A model generated the notes under the pieces. It saw nothing but the letters and a program-made list of their open reading frames with translations, made no database searches and had not been told where the DNA came from. From JAFAGO01 sp031987605 (GTDB taxonomy: Bacteria > Bacteroidota > Bacteroidia > Flavobacteriales > Weeksellaceae): a stretch of 64,000 nt of DNA. The stretch spans positions 24,845 through 88,844 of the forward strand of contig DALZZF010000011.1 in assembly GCA_031987605.1 (NCBI GenBank). Reading direction: 5' to 3'. The position numbers and the translations under genes were made by a program. Below, piece by piece: positions 26,202 to 35,762 of the stretch; position 1 is the first letter of the stretch; the number at the start of each line of letters is the position of its first letter.

Positions 26202-27449
26202 ATGAATAAATCACTCACTATTTTTTATTGCCTATTAGCAATACTATTGCCTGTCATGGGATTTGCTCAGACAGACAGCGATTACAGTAACCTGCTCCAA
26301 TTTTTAAAAGGCGACGGTGCTTTTGAGAAATGGTTTATGGAGGTCTTTACGAAGCTGGATAACAGCGTACAGGATAATGCTGCCGGATCTGCATTGGTCG
26401 GGAGAGCTATCGGCGGTCTGGGAGCATTGATGTACCTCGGATATATGGGCTGGCAAATGGCAGCCGGTGACCGTGAATGGGAAATCACTCCAATGCTGAA
26501 ACCTATTCTCATTGGATTTACACTCGTTTACTGGATGGGATTTGTCAATTTAATACAAGCTCCTTTTGAAGCCATTGCCCAACCCGGAATTGCCATTTTC
26601 AGCGACATCGAATCCGAAGTCAACGATTTAAGAATACAAAGGTTCAAAAAGCAACAGCAATTACTCGATGCCGTCATTAAACTGAAAGCCGAAGAAGATG
26701 CCAAACAAGATGTCATCAATAATACGACAGAGGATGCAGATGATTCCTGGTTTGACATCAGCGAAGGATTGGACAAGCTCATTCAACCCATCAAAGAATG
26801 GCAAATCAGAATGGAGTTCCAGATGCAGAAATTAGTCGCTGAACTCATAGAATTTGTCTGCCTTTCCATTCTTCGGGTGTGCGTCTATCTTATTTTCTTT
26901 ATCCAGAAAATCTGGGCGTACATTCTTATCATTTTAGGTCCGATTGCTGTTGGAATGGCACTTATCCCCGGATTTGAAAACTCATTGTACAGCTGGGTTT
27001 CCAAATTCATCAATATCAATCTGTACACTTTTGTTGCGTACACCATCATCAATATCGGTCAGCAACTCATCGCTTCCGGATATGAAATGGAAATCGAAAG
27101 ATATGATACCCTTTTAACCAACGGTACCATTACCAATTTGGATGCACTCATGGTTTATGTCAGTAATTCCGGAATGATCTACAATCAACTCTTTACCTGC
27201 GTAGCTTATATCGTGACAGGAATCGGAGTTCTCATGACACCGACCATTGCCGATACCATTGTTACTGCTGGAGGAGCCGGAGCGATGACCAAAATGAAAA
27301 GCGCCGCAGGAAAAATGGCAAGCAGTGCAAAAGCAGCCGTATTAGCAGTTAAAACAGGTGGAGTTTCTGCAGCCGCGGCGACAGCAAAATCCGCTGCGGC
27401 GGGTTCTGCATCAAGAAGAGTGCAGGATGCAATGAAAAACGGAAAATAA
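26202..27449 (+). CDS. traJ: TraJ-like polytopic membrane protein (VirB6-like)
   Basis: The protein has 415 aa with a signal-like N-terminus and several membrane helices (about 65-85, 95-115, 225-265, 275-295, 325-350). It ends in an Ala/Lys-rich, probably cytosolic tail. The RAIGGLGALMYLGYMGWQMAAGDREWEITPMLKP segment is typical of TraJ of Bacteroidetes elements, the VirB6 counterpart that forms the inner-membrane channel core. Confidence 0.87.
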   Translation: MNKSLTIFYCLLAILLPVMGFAQTDSDYSNLLQFLKGDGAFEKWFMEVFTKLDNSVQDNAAGSALVGRAIGGLGALMYLGYMGWQMAAGDREWEITPMLKPILIGFTLVYWMGFVNLIQAPFEAIAQPGIAIFSDIESEVNDLRIQRFKKQQQLLDAVIKLKAEEDAKQDVINNTTEDADDSWFDISEGLDKLIQPIKEWQIRMEFQMQKLVAELIEFVCLSILRVCVYLIFFIQKIWAYILIILGPIAVGMALIPGFENSLYSWVSKFININLYTFVAYTIINIGQQLIASGYEMEIERYDTLLTNGTITNLDALMVYVSNSGMIYNQLFTCVAYIVTGIGVLMTPTIADTIVTAGGAGAMTKMKSAAGKMASSAKAAVLAVKTGGVSAAAATAKSAAAGSASRRVQDAMKNGK

Positions 27450-27454
27450 ATGTT

Positions 27455-27512
27455 AATCATCAATTACCATCAACCGACAACCACCAACGATCAACCAAAA
27501 CCCAACAACTAA
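27455..27512. repeat. CAAC-rich leader repeat, copy 2
   Basis: The gap between traJ and traK consists of repeated CAAC/CATCAAC-like units similar to the leader before the ParA gene. No other signal is seen. Confidence 0.5.
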
Positions 27513-27516
27513 TAAA

Positions 27517-28131
27517 ATGCTTATCAAAAACATAGAACAAAGAATTAAAATCAATAAGATTGTTTCAATATCAACCATTGCTTTTGCGGTTTTTATTGTT
27601 ATCAGCGGTTTTTTCTTCTCTTACAAGATGATTCAGGATTCCCGAAAATCCATTTACATTTTGGATAATGGAGTTCCGGTTCTTGCAAAACAGACCGATG
27701 TCCTGTTGAACAGACCTGTTGAGTATAAAGCTCAAATCGATTTGTTTCACCGGTTGTTTTTTACACTCGCCCCCGATGATGCCTATATCAAGGACAATAT
27801 TCAGAAATCACTGTATCTGATTGACGACAGCGGAAAAAAAGAATATACCAACCTAAAAGAAAAAGGATTTTATAATCAAATCGTTGCTTCCAGTTCAATG
27901 GTCAGCATCCATACGGATTCTATCTCTCTGGATATGGAGCATAAAAAATTCGCCTTTTTCGGCAAACAAATGATTACCCGGAAATCAGCCGTAATTACAA
28001 GAAAACTTATTACCGAAGGCTTCTTTGAAGACATCATCCGAAGTCCCAATAATCCACACGGTGTCCTGCTAAAAAACTGGAGGATCATCGGTAACGAAGA
28101 ACTCTCTAACCAAACTAAAAACTCCTATTAA
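27517..28131 (+). CDS. traK: TraK-like protein (VirB8-like)
   Basis: The protein has 204 aa. One N-terminal membrane helix (about 17-40) is followed by a periplasmic domain with a LNRPVEYKAQIDLFHRLFFTLAPDD core, typical of TraK of Bacteroidetes conjugative transposons, which corresponds to VirB8. It links the inner-membrane channel to the outer complex. Adjacent TraJ, TraM and TraN support the call. Confidence 0.87.
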   Translation: MLIKNIEQRIKINKIVSISTIAFAVFIVISGFFFSYKMIQDSRKSIYILDNGVPVLAKQTDVLLNRPVEYKAQIDLFHRLFFTLAPDDAYIKDNIQKSLYLIDDSGKKEYTNLKEKGFYNQIVASSSMVSIHTDSISLDMEHKKFAFFGKQMITRKSAVITRKLITEGFFEDIIRSPNNPHGVLLKNWRIIGNEELSNQTKNSY

Positions 28132-28132
28132 A

Positions 28133-28486
28133 ATGAGCACTTTTTTTAAACAAACCGGACAAAGATGGTTGAATTGGGCTGTTAAAAATCCTAAAAAGTT
28201 TTTCACGTATTCAATGGTCTTTTTATCAGTTTCATTTGTGATTTCATTGATTCAGGGAATCTTCTTCCCTTCAGAAATTGCATTTAAAATAAAGTCTCCT
28301 ATTCTTTATTCCAAAAGTAATACCGCCCAAAATACAACTCTAAACAACGAAAAAGAAATGGAAAAAATAGTGACCGAGCTCAAGACTTTAAAAGTAAAAA
28401 GAGACCAAAATGCTTTACAAAAAAAAGACAGTCTCAGAATTGAATATCTGTATAACCAATACCAACAATTGCAACATGAACATTAA
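28133..28486 (+). CDS. TraL-position small membrane protein
   Basis: The protein has 117 aa. A membrane helix (about 22-45) is followed by a short periplasmic coil with Lys/Gln-rich heptads. It occupies the TraL slot between traK and traM. The traM start lies inside its last codons (overlap of 11 bases). No motif gives a function. Confidence 0.7.
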   Translation: MSTFFKQTGQRWLNWAVKNPKKFFTYSMVFLSVSFVISLIQGIFFPSEIAFKIKSPILYSKSNTAQNTTLNNEKEMEKIVTELKTLKVKRDQNALQKKDSLRIEYLYNQYQQLQHEH

Positions 28487-29681
28487 AAAAATTGATTTCA
28501 AACAGAAGAAATATATTCTGCCTCTTTTGGCATTGCCATTTCTATTGCTCTTTGTATATGTAGGTGCTCAGTTTACCAAAGAAGATCCATCACAGAATGA
28601 GAAACCCAAAGAGCTTTCCCTTTCCTTAGGAGAAACTCAGGATTCCATCATGACGAAAAATGATGCCTATGATGCACTGTTCAAAAAAGAGGATAACAGA
28701 ACAATGCTTGATGGATTGGACAAAGAAAATGACAGTTTGTTAAGCTATGATGACCAGTTATCATTAGACCAAAAAAGAAAAATTGATTCTTTGAAAGCTG
28801 TTTCTTCAAGACAATATCAAAGGAAAGGAAATCCGTCATCGTACTATAATCCGAATCAGCAAAATGATGATAAAGATTACAAAAGATCTTCTGAAATTAT
28901 CAGAATGCTGAATGATAAATCCTACGGAAAACTGGAAAATAATTACACTGATACATCAAAAGAAAAGACACAAAGTGTCCAGCAAGACCCTGTAAAAATT
29001 CTGAAACAGCAAATGCTGGTCATGGATTCTTTGGAAAAAGCGAAAGATCCGGAATATCAAAACAAATTGGCAGCCGAGCAGAAACTTAAAGCCAATAAAG
29101 AAAAAATGGACGCGTTTCTTAATTCTACTTTTAATGTGAATAAATCGGGAATTAATAGCGAGTTCAATGCTTTTTACAAAGAAAGAGAAAACAGCTTTAT
29201 CAAAGCCGTGATTGACGAAAACAACAAAGGTTTCTTGGGAAGTAGAATCCGTTTCCGGTTGTTGGAAGACATCTTTGTTGGAAACAAAAAGCTTGGCAAA
29301 GGTTCCATTCTTTACGGTCAAATCTCAGGATTTTCAATGCAAAGAGTTGATCTTAAGATTGTATCCGTATTTACAAAAGGAGAAATTTTTCCTGTCAATC
29401 TCTCCATTTATGATGTGGACGGAATGAAAGGTTTGTACGTTCCGCAAAGTATTTTCAGAGAAATGGTTCGAGAAATGGGAAGCAATTCCGTTCAGGGAAC
29501 TCAAATGGATATGGGTGGAGAAGGATTTTTTACCAGCATCGGTTCCAAACTATTTTCTTCCACCTCAAAATCCATTGCCAACCTTATCAAAACCAATAAA
29601 GCCAAACTGAAATACAACTCCTATGTCTTTCTCATTGAAGAAAGCCAGCTTAAAGATTCACAAAATCAACAAAAAAGATAA
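28476..29681 (+). CDS. traM: TraM-like protein (VirB10-like)
   Basis: The start is set at ATG 28476 (MNIKKIDFKQKKY), overlapping the previous gene's end; a longer reading from 28410 is only the shifted frame of that gene. The product has about 401 aa: a membrane helix (about 14-34), a long flexible charged region, and a C-terminal barrel domain (SRIRFRLLEDIFVGNKKLGKGSILYGQISGF). This is the TraM C-terminal domain, the VirB10 equivalent that spans the envelope. Confidence 0.87.
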   Translation: MNIKKIDFKQKKYILPLLALPFLLLFVYVGAQFTKEDPSQNEKPKELSLSLGETQDSIMTKNDAYDALFKKEDNRTMLDGLDKENDSLLSYDDQLSLDQKRKIDSLKAVSSRQYQRKGNPSSYYNPNQQNDDKDYKRSSEIIRMLNDKSYGKLENNYTDTSKEKTQSVQQDPVKILKQQMLVMDSLEKAKDPEYQNKLAAEQKLKANKEKMDAFLNSTFNVNKSGINSEFNAFYKERENSFIKAVIDENNKGFLGSRIRFRLLEDIFVGNKKLGKGSILYGQISGFSMQRVDLKIVSVFTKGEIFPVNLSIYDVDGMKGLYVPQSIFREMVREMGSNSVQGTQMDMGGEGFFTSIGSKLFSSTSKSIANLIKTNKAKLKYNSYVFLIEESQLKDSQNQQKR

Positions 29682-29683
29682 AA

Positions 29684-30565
29684 ATGAAAACAATCTTATA
29701 TACCCTGTTATTATTTACAGCTCAATTTTTAACCGCACAAACCGCAACGAAAGAACAAACTATTTCCGATTTGCCGGAATTGGAAATTACGGAAGGAATC
29801 AACTTGCACATTATTTCTGCGGAACCGATTCAATACGTGGATCTATCCACCCAAAAACTTACCGGAGATTTACCCTCTACCAATATTGCAAGAATTAAAA
29901 TCACTGATTCTACATCTGATTCTGTAGAAAACAAAGAAAAAGCCACTAAAAATGTTGTACCAGCTTTTTCAATTGGAGATAACATCGGAATTATTACCGT
30001 TGTTGGACAATCCTTTATCGCCCAATTTAAAGCCGTTTACAGAAATTCAGAAAACCAAAATACCGTTACCAATTTTCATATCCAACCGGAAGATATGCAA
30101 CCAATAGAGTTTGATAAAATGAGATTTTCAAATCTGGAGTTAAGAAAATTCGCAATGGATATTATTCAGAAAAAATCAGAAAAAAATCCAATCCGCGAAG
30201 AAAAAAATCTAAAACTCAATGTCCAACTCAATAATGTCTACGTCATCAGTGATTACATCTTTTTAGACATGACCTTTAAAAACAGTTCTAATCTCAGCTA
30301 TGATATTGAGGATTTGAAATTTTCCATAGAAGATAAAAAAATCTATAAAGCAACGAACAACCAAAGTATTGAGCTTACTCCCCTTTTTCAGCTGAATCCT
30401 CAAAAACATTTCAGGAAAAACTTTAGGAATATCTATGTATTCAAAAAATTCACTTTTCCGAATTCTAAAGTCATGATGATTCGCTTAATAGAAGAACAAC
30501 TCTCAGGAAGAACAATAGAAATGAAAGTGAACTATTCCGACATCCTTAAAGCAGACACATTCTAA
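29684..30565 (+). CDS. traN: TraN-like protein (DUF4138, VirB9-like)
   Basis: The protein has 293 aa with a signal peptide (ending FLTAQ). It is a beta-rich exported protein with INLHIISAEPIQYVDLS near the N-terminus and LNVQLNNVYVISDYIFLDMTFKNSSNLSYDI in the C-terminal domain, the DUF4138/TraN pattern. It is the VirB9 counterpart of the outer-membrane core. It starts 2 bases after traM. Confidence 0.86.
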   Translation: MKTILYTLLLFTAQFLTAQTATKEQTISDLPELEITEGINLHIISAEPIQYVDLSTQKLTGDLPSTNIARIKITDSTSDSVENKEKATKNVVPAFSIGDNIGIITVVGQSFIAQFKAVYRNSENQNTVTNFHIQPEDMQPIEFDKMRFSNLELRKFAMDIIQKKSEKNPIREEKNLKLNVQLNNVYVISDYIFLDMTFKNSSNLSYDIEDLKFSIEDKKIYKATNNQSIELTPLFQLNPQKHFRKNFRNIYVFKKFTFPNSKVMMIRLIEEQLSGRTIEMKVNYSDILKADTF

Positions 30566-30599
30566 TTTCCTAATACTAGAATTTTTTAATTCTCATAAA

Positions 30600-32588
30600 A
30601 TGCAAGAACAACAACATCAGATTAAAATTTACGGATTCCTACAAAAAGCCGTGTATGCTGTGGTGGCATTGGATTGTATCACCTTGTTTTTTCTGCATGC
30701 TAAAGTTCCTGTGGTGTCCAAATTATTGGAAGGGTTTGCGAAAATGCAGATTTTCTATCCTCCGATCAATGCCAAAATCTCAACGTTAATTCTTATTGCC
30801 TTGGTTGCAGTAGGAACAAGAGCCAAAAAGAAGCAGGATTTAAACATTGTAAAAGCAATTATACTTCCCATTATCGTTGGATTGACCATGATATTCGGTT
30901 CTCTCTATTTCGCCATTTTGGCGGATAATCCTTATTTCCCGAAGGTCATTCCAATGCTCAGCCTTTATCAGATTCTATACGCTGTGCTTTCTTTTTTAGG
31001 AGCTGTCATTCTTCAAATGGGTGCAGATTCTATTTCAAAGCTAATGCAACAGAAAATGGGAAAGGACCGATGGAACATAGAAGAAGAAAGTTTTGCCCAA
31101 AATCAGGAATTGGTCCAAACGGACACATCCATTAATATTCCGTATCTGTTCAGATTTAACAAAAGAACGAATAATGGCTGGATTAATCTTAATCCTTTTC
31201 GGGGAACAATGGTAATCGGAACACCAGGTTCCGGAAAGTCTTTTGGAATTATCAATCCGGCTATAAGACAGATGATTGCAAAAGGTTTTTGTCTTTGCAT
31301 TTACGATTTCAAATTTCCTGATTTAGCACAAATCGCATACTATCATTATTTATTGAAAAAGAGCAAAGAGTCGGAATATAATTACAGCTTCCACGTGATC
31401 AATCTAAATGAAGTCGAAAAATCAAAAAGAGTCAATCCATTTCATAAAAAATATATTCAAACTTTGGCAGAAGCACAAGAAATGGCAGAATCAATGGTGT
31501 CTTCGTTACAGAAAGGTGGTGCAAGTTCCGGAGGCGGTTCTGAAGCATTTTTTACGCAATCTGCTATTAATTTTCTGTCTTCCTGCATTTATTTTTTTGC
31601 CACCCTCGAAAATGGAAAATATTCGGATCTGCCCCATATTCTTTCTTTTATGAATCGGAGCTACAAAGAAATTTTCGATACACTTTTTACCAATGAAGAA
31701 ATTCTTTCCCTGCTTTCTCCCTTCAAAACAGCATATGATAACAAAGCATTTGACCAGTTGGAAGGACAAATCGGAACCTTAAAAATATTCCTTTCCCGAT
31801 TGGCAACAAAAGAGAGCTTTTGGGTCTTTTCCGGTGATGAAGTAGAACTGAAAATTACTGACAAAGAAAATCCGTCCATTTTGATTTTGGCTTCTGATCC
31901 GGGAACACAGGATATTAATTCCGCTTTGTACTCTTCGGTTTTAAACCGGACTCTAAGATTAATCAATTCCAAACACAATTTACCGGGCGGAATTATCGCA
32001 GATGAATTCCCAACCATCTACATCCATAAAATTGACAATGTAGTGGCAACAGCAAGAAGCAACAAAGTATCTGTATTATTAGGATTACAAGAAATTCCGC
32101 AACTCCGACAATTTTATAAAAAGGAAGTGGCAGATACGATTTCAGCCATTGTCGGAAACATTATTTCGGGTTCGGCAAGAGATAAAAATACACTGGACTG
32201 GCTTGAAAAATTATTTGGAAAAATAAAACAAAAAACGTATTCCCAATCCATCTCACAGCAAGGAACCACCACCAGTATTAACGAGAAAATGGACAATATG
32301 ATTCCTGCAGGAAAAATAGCAGCTCTTAAAACCGGAGAAATGGTGGGAATGATTGCGCAGGGCGAAGAGAACAATACTGAAGAATACAAAACTTCTGCAA
32401 TCAACGGTAAAATCAATCTGGATCTGAAAGCCATTAAAAATGAAGAACAGAACTACGTTCCAATGCCAATCTATTATTCATTCGTGGATAAGAAAGGGAA
32501 TAACCGAAAAGACGAAGTACTGATGACCAATTTCAGAAAAATAAATATGGAAGTGGAACTCATTGTCAATGAAAACAATAAAGCATAA
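30600..32588 (+). CDS. Type IV coupling protein (VirD4/MobC-like)
   Basis: The protein has 662 aa. Several N-terminal membrane helices (residues about 10-145) are followed by a RecA-like ATPase: Walker A VIGTPGSGKSFG (about 205-216), Walker B GGIIADEFP (about 461-469) and LLGLQEIPQLRQFY. This is the coupling protein that brings the relaxosome to the transfer channel, called MobC or TraG in related elements. It is separated from traN by 34 bases. Confidence 0.92.
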   Translation: MQEQQHQIKIYGFLQKAVYAVVALDCITLFFLHAKVPVVSKLLEGFAKMQIFYPPINAKISTLILIALVAVGTRAKKKQDLNIVKAIILPIIVGLTMIFGSLYFAILADNPYFPKVIPMLSLYQILYAVLSFLGAVILQMGADSISKLMQQKMGKDRWNIEEESFAQNQELVQTDTSINIPYLFRFNKRTNNGWINLNPFRGTMVIGTPGSGKSFGIINPAIRQMIAKGFCLCIYDFKFPDLAQIAYYHYLLKKSKESEYNYSFHVINLNEVEKSKRVNPFHKKYIQTLAEAQEMAESMVSSLQKGGASSGGGSEAFFTQSAINFLSSCIYFFATLENGKYSDLPHILSFMNRSYKEIFDTLFTNEEILSLLSPFKTAYDNKAFDQLEGQIGTLKIFLSRLATKESFWVFSGDEVELKITDKENPSILILASDPGTQDINSALYSSVLNRTLRLINSKHNLPGGIIADEFPTIYIHKIDNVVATARSNKVSVLLGLQEIPQLRQFYKKEVADTISAIVGNIISGSARDKNTLDWLEKLFGKIKQKTYSQSISQQGTTTSINEKMDNMIPAGKIAALKTGEMVGMIAQGEENNTEEYKTSAINGKINLDLKAIKNEEQNYVPMPIYYSFVDKKGNNRKDEVLMTNFRKINMEVELIVNENNKA

Positions 32589-32592
32589 TCAA

Positions 32593-33483
32593 ATGAATAT
32601 AAGTAAAATGAAATATTACTACGCTTTAATAGCCTTTCTCTTTTATTCATCGGGATTTTCACAGTTCAACACCTTGACACCAATGCTACCAAAGAAAATG
32701 GAAAACCAAAAAATATTGGAGAATACTAAAGAGGTTGAAGAGAACAATCCAAAGCAAAAAAAGGATAAAAAATCGTGGAAGCAAATATTGAATTTGACTA
32801 CAAAGTCTGATTTGAAAAATGAAACCGAAGGTTCCACGAAGTGGTTAATGAGTCAAATAGATTCTCTGAAAAACCAATTGCTCAGATTGAGTGTAACAAA
32901 AAACGAAGAAAAGAATTTCGATTTCAGAAAAATAGAAGATTCTCTTATCAAAATGCTAAAAGAAAATACTATAAATCCGGGTAATTCCGGAAAGTCTCTC
33001 CGACAATTAGAATTTATGGAAGACCCAGACATTGAAAATGACTTGGTTTCCAAAATCAATATGCCTCTTAAAAGCAGGATGACCGTTACATCACCTTTTG
33101 GAAACCGTATTCATCCCATTTTTGGTACAAGAAAATTGCACAACGGAACCGATTTTAAAGCCAATTATGAAAATGTATATGCTGTTTTAGACGGAACTGT
33201 TATTGAAGCTGGTTGGGATTCCAAAGGTGGAGGAAATTATATTAAAGTGAAACATTTCAATAGGTTTGAAACCGCCTATCTACACCTTTCAGAAATATAT
33301 TACCAGGTTGGTGAAAATGTAAAAGCTGGATTTATAATTGGAAAATCTGGAAACTCCGGAAATTCTACAGGACCACATTTACATTTTATGGTAAAAGAAT
33401 ATGGAAAACTTATCAATCCTGCTCATTTCCTAAATGACCTCATAAAAGTGAATAATCTAATTGCAACATACCATGAACAATAA
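32593..33483 (+). CDS. M23-family peptidoglycan peptidase
   Basis: I start at ATG 32593 just after the coupling-protein stop; ATG 32608 (MKYYYALIAF) would also give a proper signal peptide ending SGFSQ. The C-terminal LytM domain has the zinc motifs HPIFGTRKLHNGTDF (His and Asp) and GPHLHF (HxH), plus SGNSGNSTG. It cuts peptide cross-links in the wall, presumably to make room for the conjugation apparatus, as VirB1-type enzymes do. Confidence 0.88.
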   Translation: MNISKMKYYYALIAFLFYSSGFSQFNTLTPMLPKKMENQKILENTKEVEENNPKQKKDKKSWKQILNLTTKSDLKNETEGSTKWLMSQIDSLKNQLLRLSVTKNEEKNFDFRKIEDSLIKMLKENTINPGNSGKSLRQLEFMEDPDIENDLVSKINMPLKSRMTVTSPFGNRIHPIFGTRKLHNGTDFKANYENVYAVLDGTVIEAGWDSKGGGNYIKVKHFNRFETAYLHLSEIYYQVGENVKAGFIIGKSGNSGNSTGPHLHFMVKEYGKLINPAHFLNDLIKVNNLIATYHEQ

Positions 33484-34189
33484 CAATTTACCCACCGAAG
33501 ATTTGAAAAAATTCGGAATTATCAACGAAGATTTATCATTCTCCAAAAAACTGAATGCAGATGATATTCAGAAATTTCTGCAAGGATATACCATCGTTGC
33601 AGATAACGACAAAAACAGAGCAACTTTCCAGCTCACGGAGAACAATACCAAGTTAAAAGTAATCTTTTTGGAAAGGGATAAGAATCTTTCCGAAATACTG
33701 AGCAACAGCAAAAACGAAATTCAATACGCTAATACTTTTTCAAAGTATGGTATTAATGAGGAAAAGAATGCGGCACAGCTCAACTGGACGAAAGCCGCCT
33801 TTATATTCGATGAAAAAAAAAAGAAAATAATCGAATATGATATGATTAAAGATGCTCCAATCATTACCCAACTGATTGCAGAAAGAGAAAAACCTGAAGA
33901 AGTGAATCGTTACAAAATCGAACTGAAAAAACTTCAATCTTTTCTTCAAGACAAAATAGACCAATATCCTGAAATCGCTAAAGAAATTACCGAAAACCTA
34001 AATATTGTTTCCAAAGAATTAAACAACGTAAACAGTATTTCACCCGATGAGAAACAAATTTCCAAAGAAGGTAATTCCGACATTCAACTAAATGTGAACG
34101 ATAGAGATCTATATGAAGATGCCAACAGAATGAGAGAAGAACAGGAAGAAACTGAAGAAATACAGAAATCACGAGGTTTCAGAAGATAA
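33473..34189 (+). CDS. Hypothetical ICE protein with DUF4099/DUF3945-like segment
   Basis: The start is set at ATG 33473 (MNNNNLPTEDLKKFG), which overlaps the peptidase end by 11 bases. The product has 238 aa. The segment LNADDIQKFLQGYTIVADNDKNRATFQLT resembles repeats common in Bacteroidetes mobile-element proteins. It ends with a Glu-rich tail. No signal peptide, so it is cytosolic. Function unknown; family similarity is from memory of the motif style only. Confidence 0.6.
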   Translation: MNNNNLPTEDLKKFGIINEDLSFSKKLNADDIQKFLQGYTIVADNDKNRATFQLTENNTKLKVIFLERDKNLSEILSNSKNEIQYANTFSKYGINEEKNAAQLNWTKAAFIFDEKKKKIIEYDMIKDAPIITQLIAEREKPEEVNRYKIELKKLQSFLQDKIDQYPEIAKEITENLNIVSKELNNVNSISPDEKQISKEGNSDIQLNVNDRDLYEDANRMREEQEETEEIQKSRGFRR

Positions 34190-34225
34190 TCTGACAACCA
34201 ACAACAGACAACGATCAATAAATAT
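34190..34225. repeat. CAAC-rich leader repeat, copy 3
   Basis: Short CAACCAACAACAGACAAC-type sequence lies just after the stop of the preceding gene and before the next gene. It resembles the leaders at 18296 and 27455. Confidence 0.45.
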
Positions 34226-34247
34226 TAACAATCAAAATCCAAAAAGA

Positions 34248-35000
34248 ATGGAAACACAAAAAGAATTCGACAAAGTGAAATTTTTAAAAGACCAATTGAA
34301 ATACCTAGGTTTCGGAGAAGGAGAACAACTTCACAAAGATTTAGAAAAAGGTATTCATTCTAAAGAGCAGCAGTTTGAAATTAAAACCACTTCCGACAAA
34401 ACACTTCCCGGAAACAAGGCTGATTTTACTTTAAAATTCAACAAAACGGAAAGTGGTGGCATTTTTCTCAATTCGTATCATGCGAAATTAACCAACGAAA
34501 AGAACGAAGAAATTTCTCACAACTTTCCGGTCAATAAAGAAAACTCATTTACCGCAAAAGAAGCCGTGAATCTTATGGAAGGACGTAGTGTAAAGATTGA
34601 ATTTCACAATCCGAAAAGCGATCAGCAAGAAACCGCTTTTGTCCAATTCAACTTTGAAGAACCCAAAACTGAAAAAGGAAACTATCTGTTTCAGAATTTC
34701 TATCAAAAATATGGCGTGGATACTGACAAAATTGTAGAGAAATCCAATCTTATTTTCGACAAACCGGAGTACAAGGAAAATACTATAAAATCCCTTGAAA
34801 AAGGAAATATAGTCAAAGTGAAATTTCAGGAAAATGATCAGATTGTGGAAGGAAAAGCAATTCTAAATCCTGAAAACAGGAATCTCAAACTCTATGATAA
34901 CGACATGAACAGGCTCAATACCAATAAACCTTTAGAAGGTCTGGAACAAGACAATAAGCACGAAAAAAACAATGTGCGAGAGCAAAGCATTAAACGATAA
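34248..35000 (+). CDS. Hypothetical cytosolic ICE protein
   Basis: The protein has 250 aa and no signal peptide. It contains the element-type motif FKFLKDQLKYLGFGEGEQLHKDLEKGI-like opening, a central SYHAKLTNEKNEEISHNFPVNKENSFTAKEAVNLMEGRSVK, and ILNPENRNLKLYDNDM near the end, resembling DUF3945-containing accessory proteins of Bacteroidetes elements. Function unknown. A terminator-like hairpin follows. Confidence 0.65.
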   Translation: METQKEFDKVKFLKDQLKYLGFGEGEQLHKDLEKGIHSKEQQFEIKTTSDKTLPGNKADFTLKFNKTESGGIFLNSYHAKLTNEKNEEISHNFPVNKENSFTAKEAVNLMEGRSVKIEFHNPKSDQQETAFVQFNFEEPKTEKGNYLFQNFYQKYGVDTDKIVEKSNLIFDKPEYKENTIKSLEKGNIVKVKFQENDQIVEGKAILNPENRNLKLYDNDMNRLNTNKPLEGLEQDNKHEKNNVREQSIKR

Positions 35001-35021
35001 ATAATACCTGACCATTTTCCG

Positions 35022-35056
35022 AAAGCGGTACGTCTGATGATTTACCGCTTTTTTTA
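35022..35056 (+). terminator. Intrinsic terminator after the tra operon
   Basis: The inverted repeat AAAGCGGTA (35022-35030) and TACCGCTTT (35043-35051) is followed directly by a T-run. It probably ends the long tra transcript before the lipoprotein gene. Confidence 0.8.
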
Positions 35057-35068
35057 AATCGAATTAAA

Positions 35069-35749
35069 ATGAAAAGAAAATCAATATTTGTATGCTCCAT
35101 GCTGGGGTTAGTTCTCCTATCCTGTCACAAAGAAATTAAATCTGAAAAAGGGGGAATCGACATGATTTCCAATGTGTATTTCGATGCTTCCAAAGGTTTG
35201 GACAGAATGCAGAATTTCCATTTGTCAAAAATGAATTATTCGGGAGATACGCTTATAGAATTGGTTCCCGATCTTACGTTCCCCGAAATCAATAAAGAGA
35301 TGTATTACATCAAAGATTCATTGTGTTATTCCTTGGGTACGGAAAGCGGTAATATCATACTTTCAGATGTTTCTGACAAGCAAAAAGCTTCATTGGTATG
35401 GAACAAAAAAGAAGGAGCTATTTTTTCAAAAGAAGAAATTCCGAATTATAAAAACAGAAGAAATTTATCGGATACACTCCTATTCAATAAAAAATACAAA
35501 CGTTTTGAAATCAATTCTCCTTGGACTTACACTCGGTTTTATATCTATCCAACAGATACCATTCTACCCTACTCAATTTACAAACATGCAGAACATGATT
35601 ACAACGGAAGATTGGAGCGTATTGATTCCTACAACAAAAAAAGTGATGTTTTTGTAAGCCTTCAATTACTGCCTAGAAAAAATTGGGATGATTCAGCGAA
35701 AGAACTATTTGAATTCAACCATTTTATAAAGAACAGAAAAAGTAAATAA
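35069..35749 (+). CDS. Lipoprotein of unknown function
   Basis: The protein has 226 aa. The signal sequence ends in a lipobox (LLSC, Cys19). The mature domain is Tyr- and Lys-rich and beta-like, with no recognised motif. It lies 13 bases before the giant Toprim-methylase-helicase gene and after the tra terminator. A role such as entry exclusion is possible for an ICE lipoprotein, but nothing in the sequence proves it. Confidence 0.65.
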   Translation: MKRKSIFVCSMLGLVLLSCHKEIKSEKGGIDMISNVYFDASKGLDRMQNFHLSKMNYSGDTLIELVPDLTFPEINKEMYYIKDSLCYSLGTESGNIILSDVSDKQKASLVWNKKEGAIFSKEEIPNYKNRRNLSDTLLFNKKYKRFEINSPWTYTRFYIYPTDTILPYSIYKHAEHDYNGRLERIDSYNKKSDVFVSLQLLPRKNWDDSAKELFEFNHFIKNRKSK

Positions 35750-35762
35750 AACAACAGATTTT

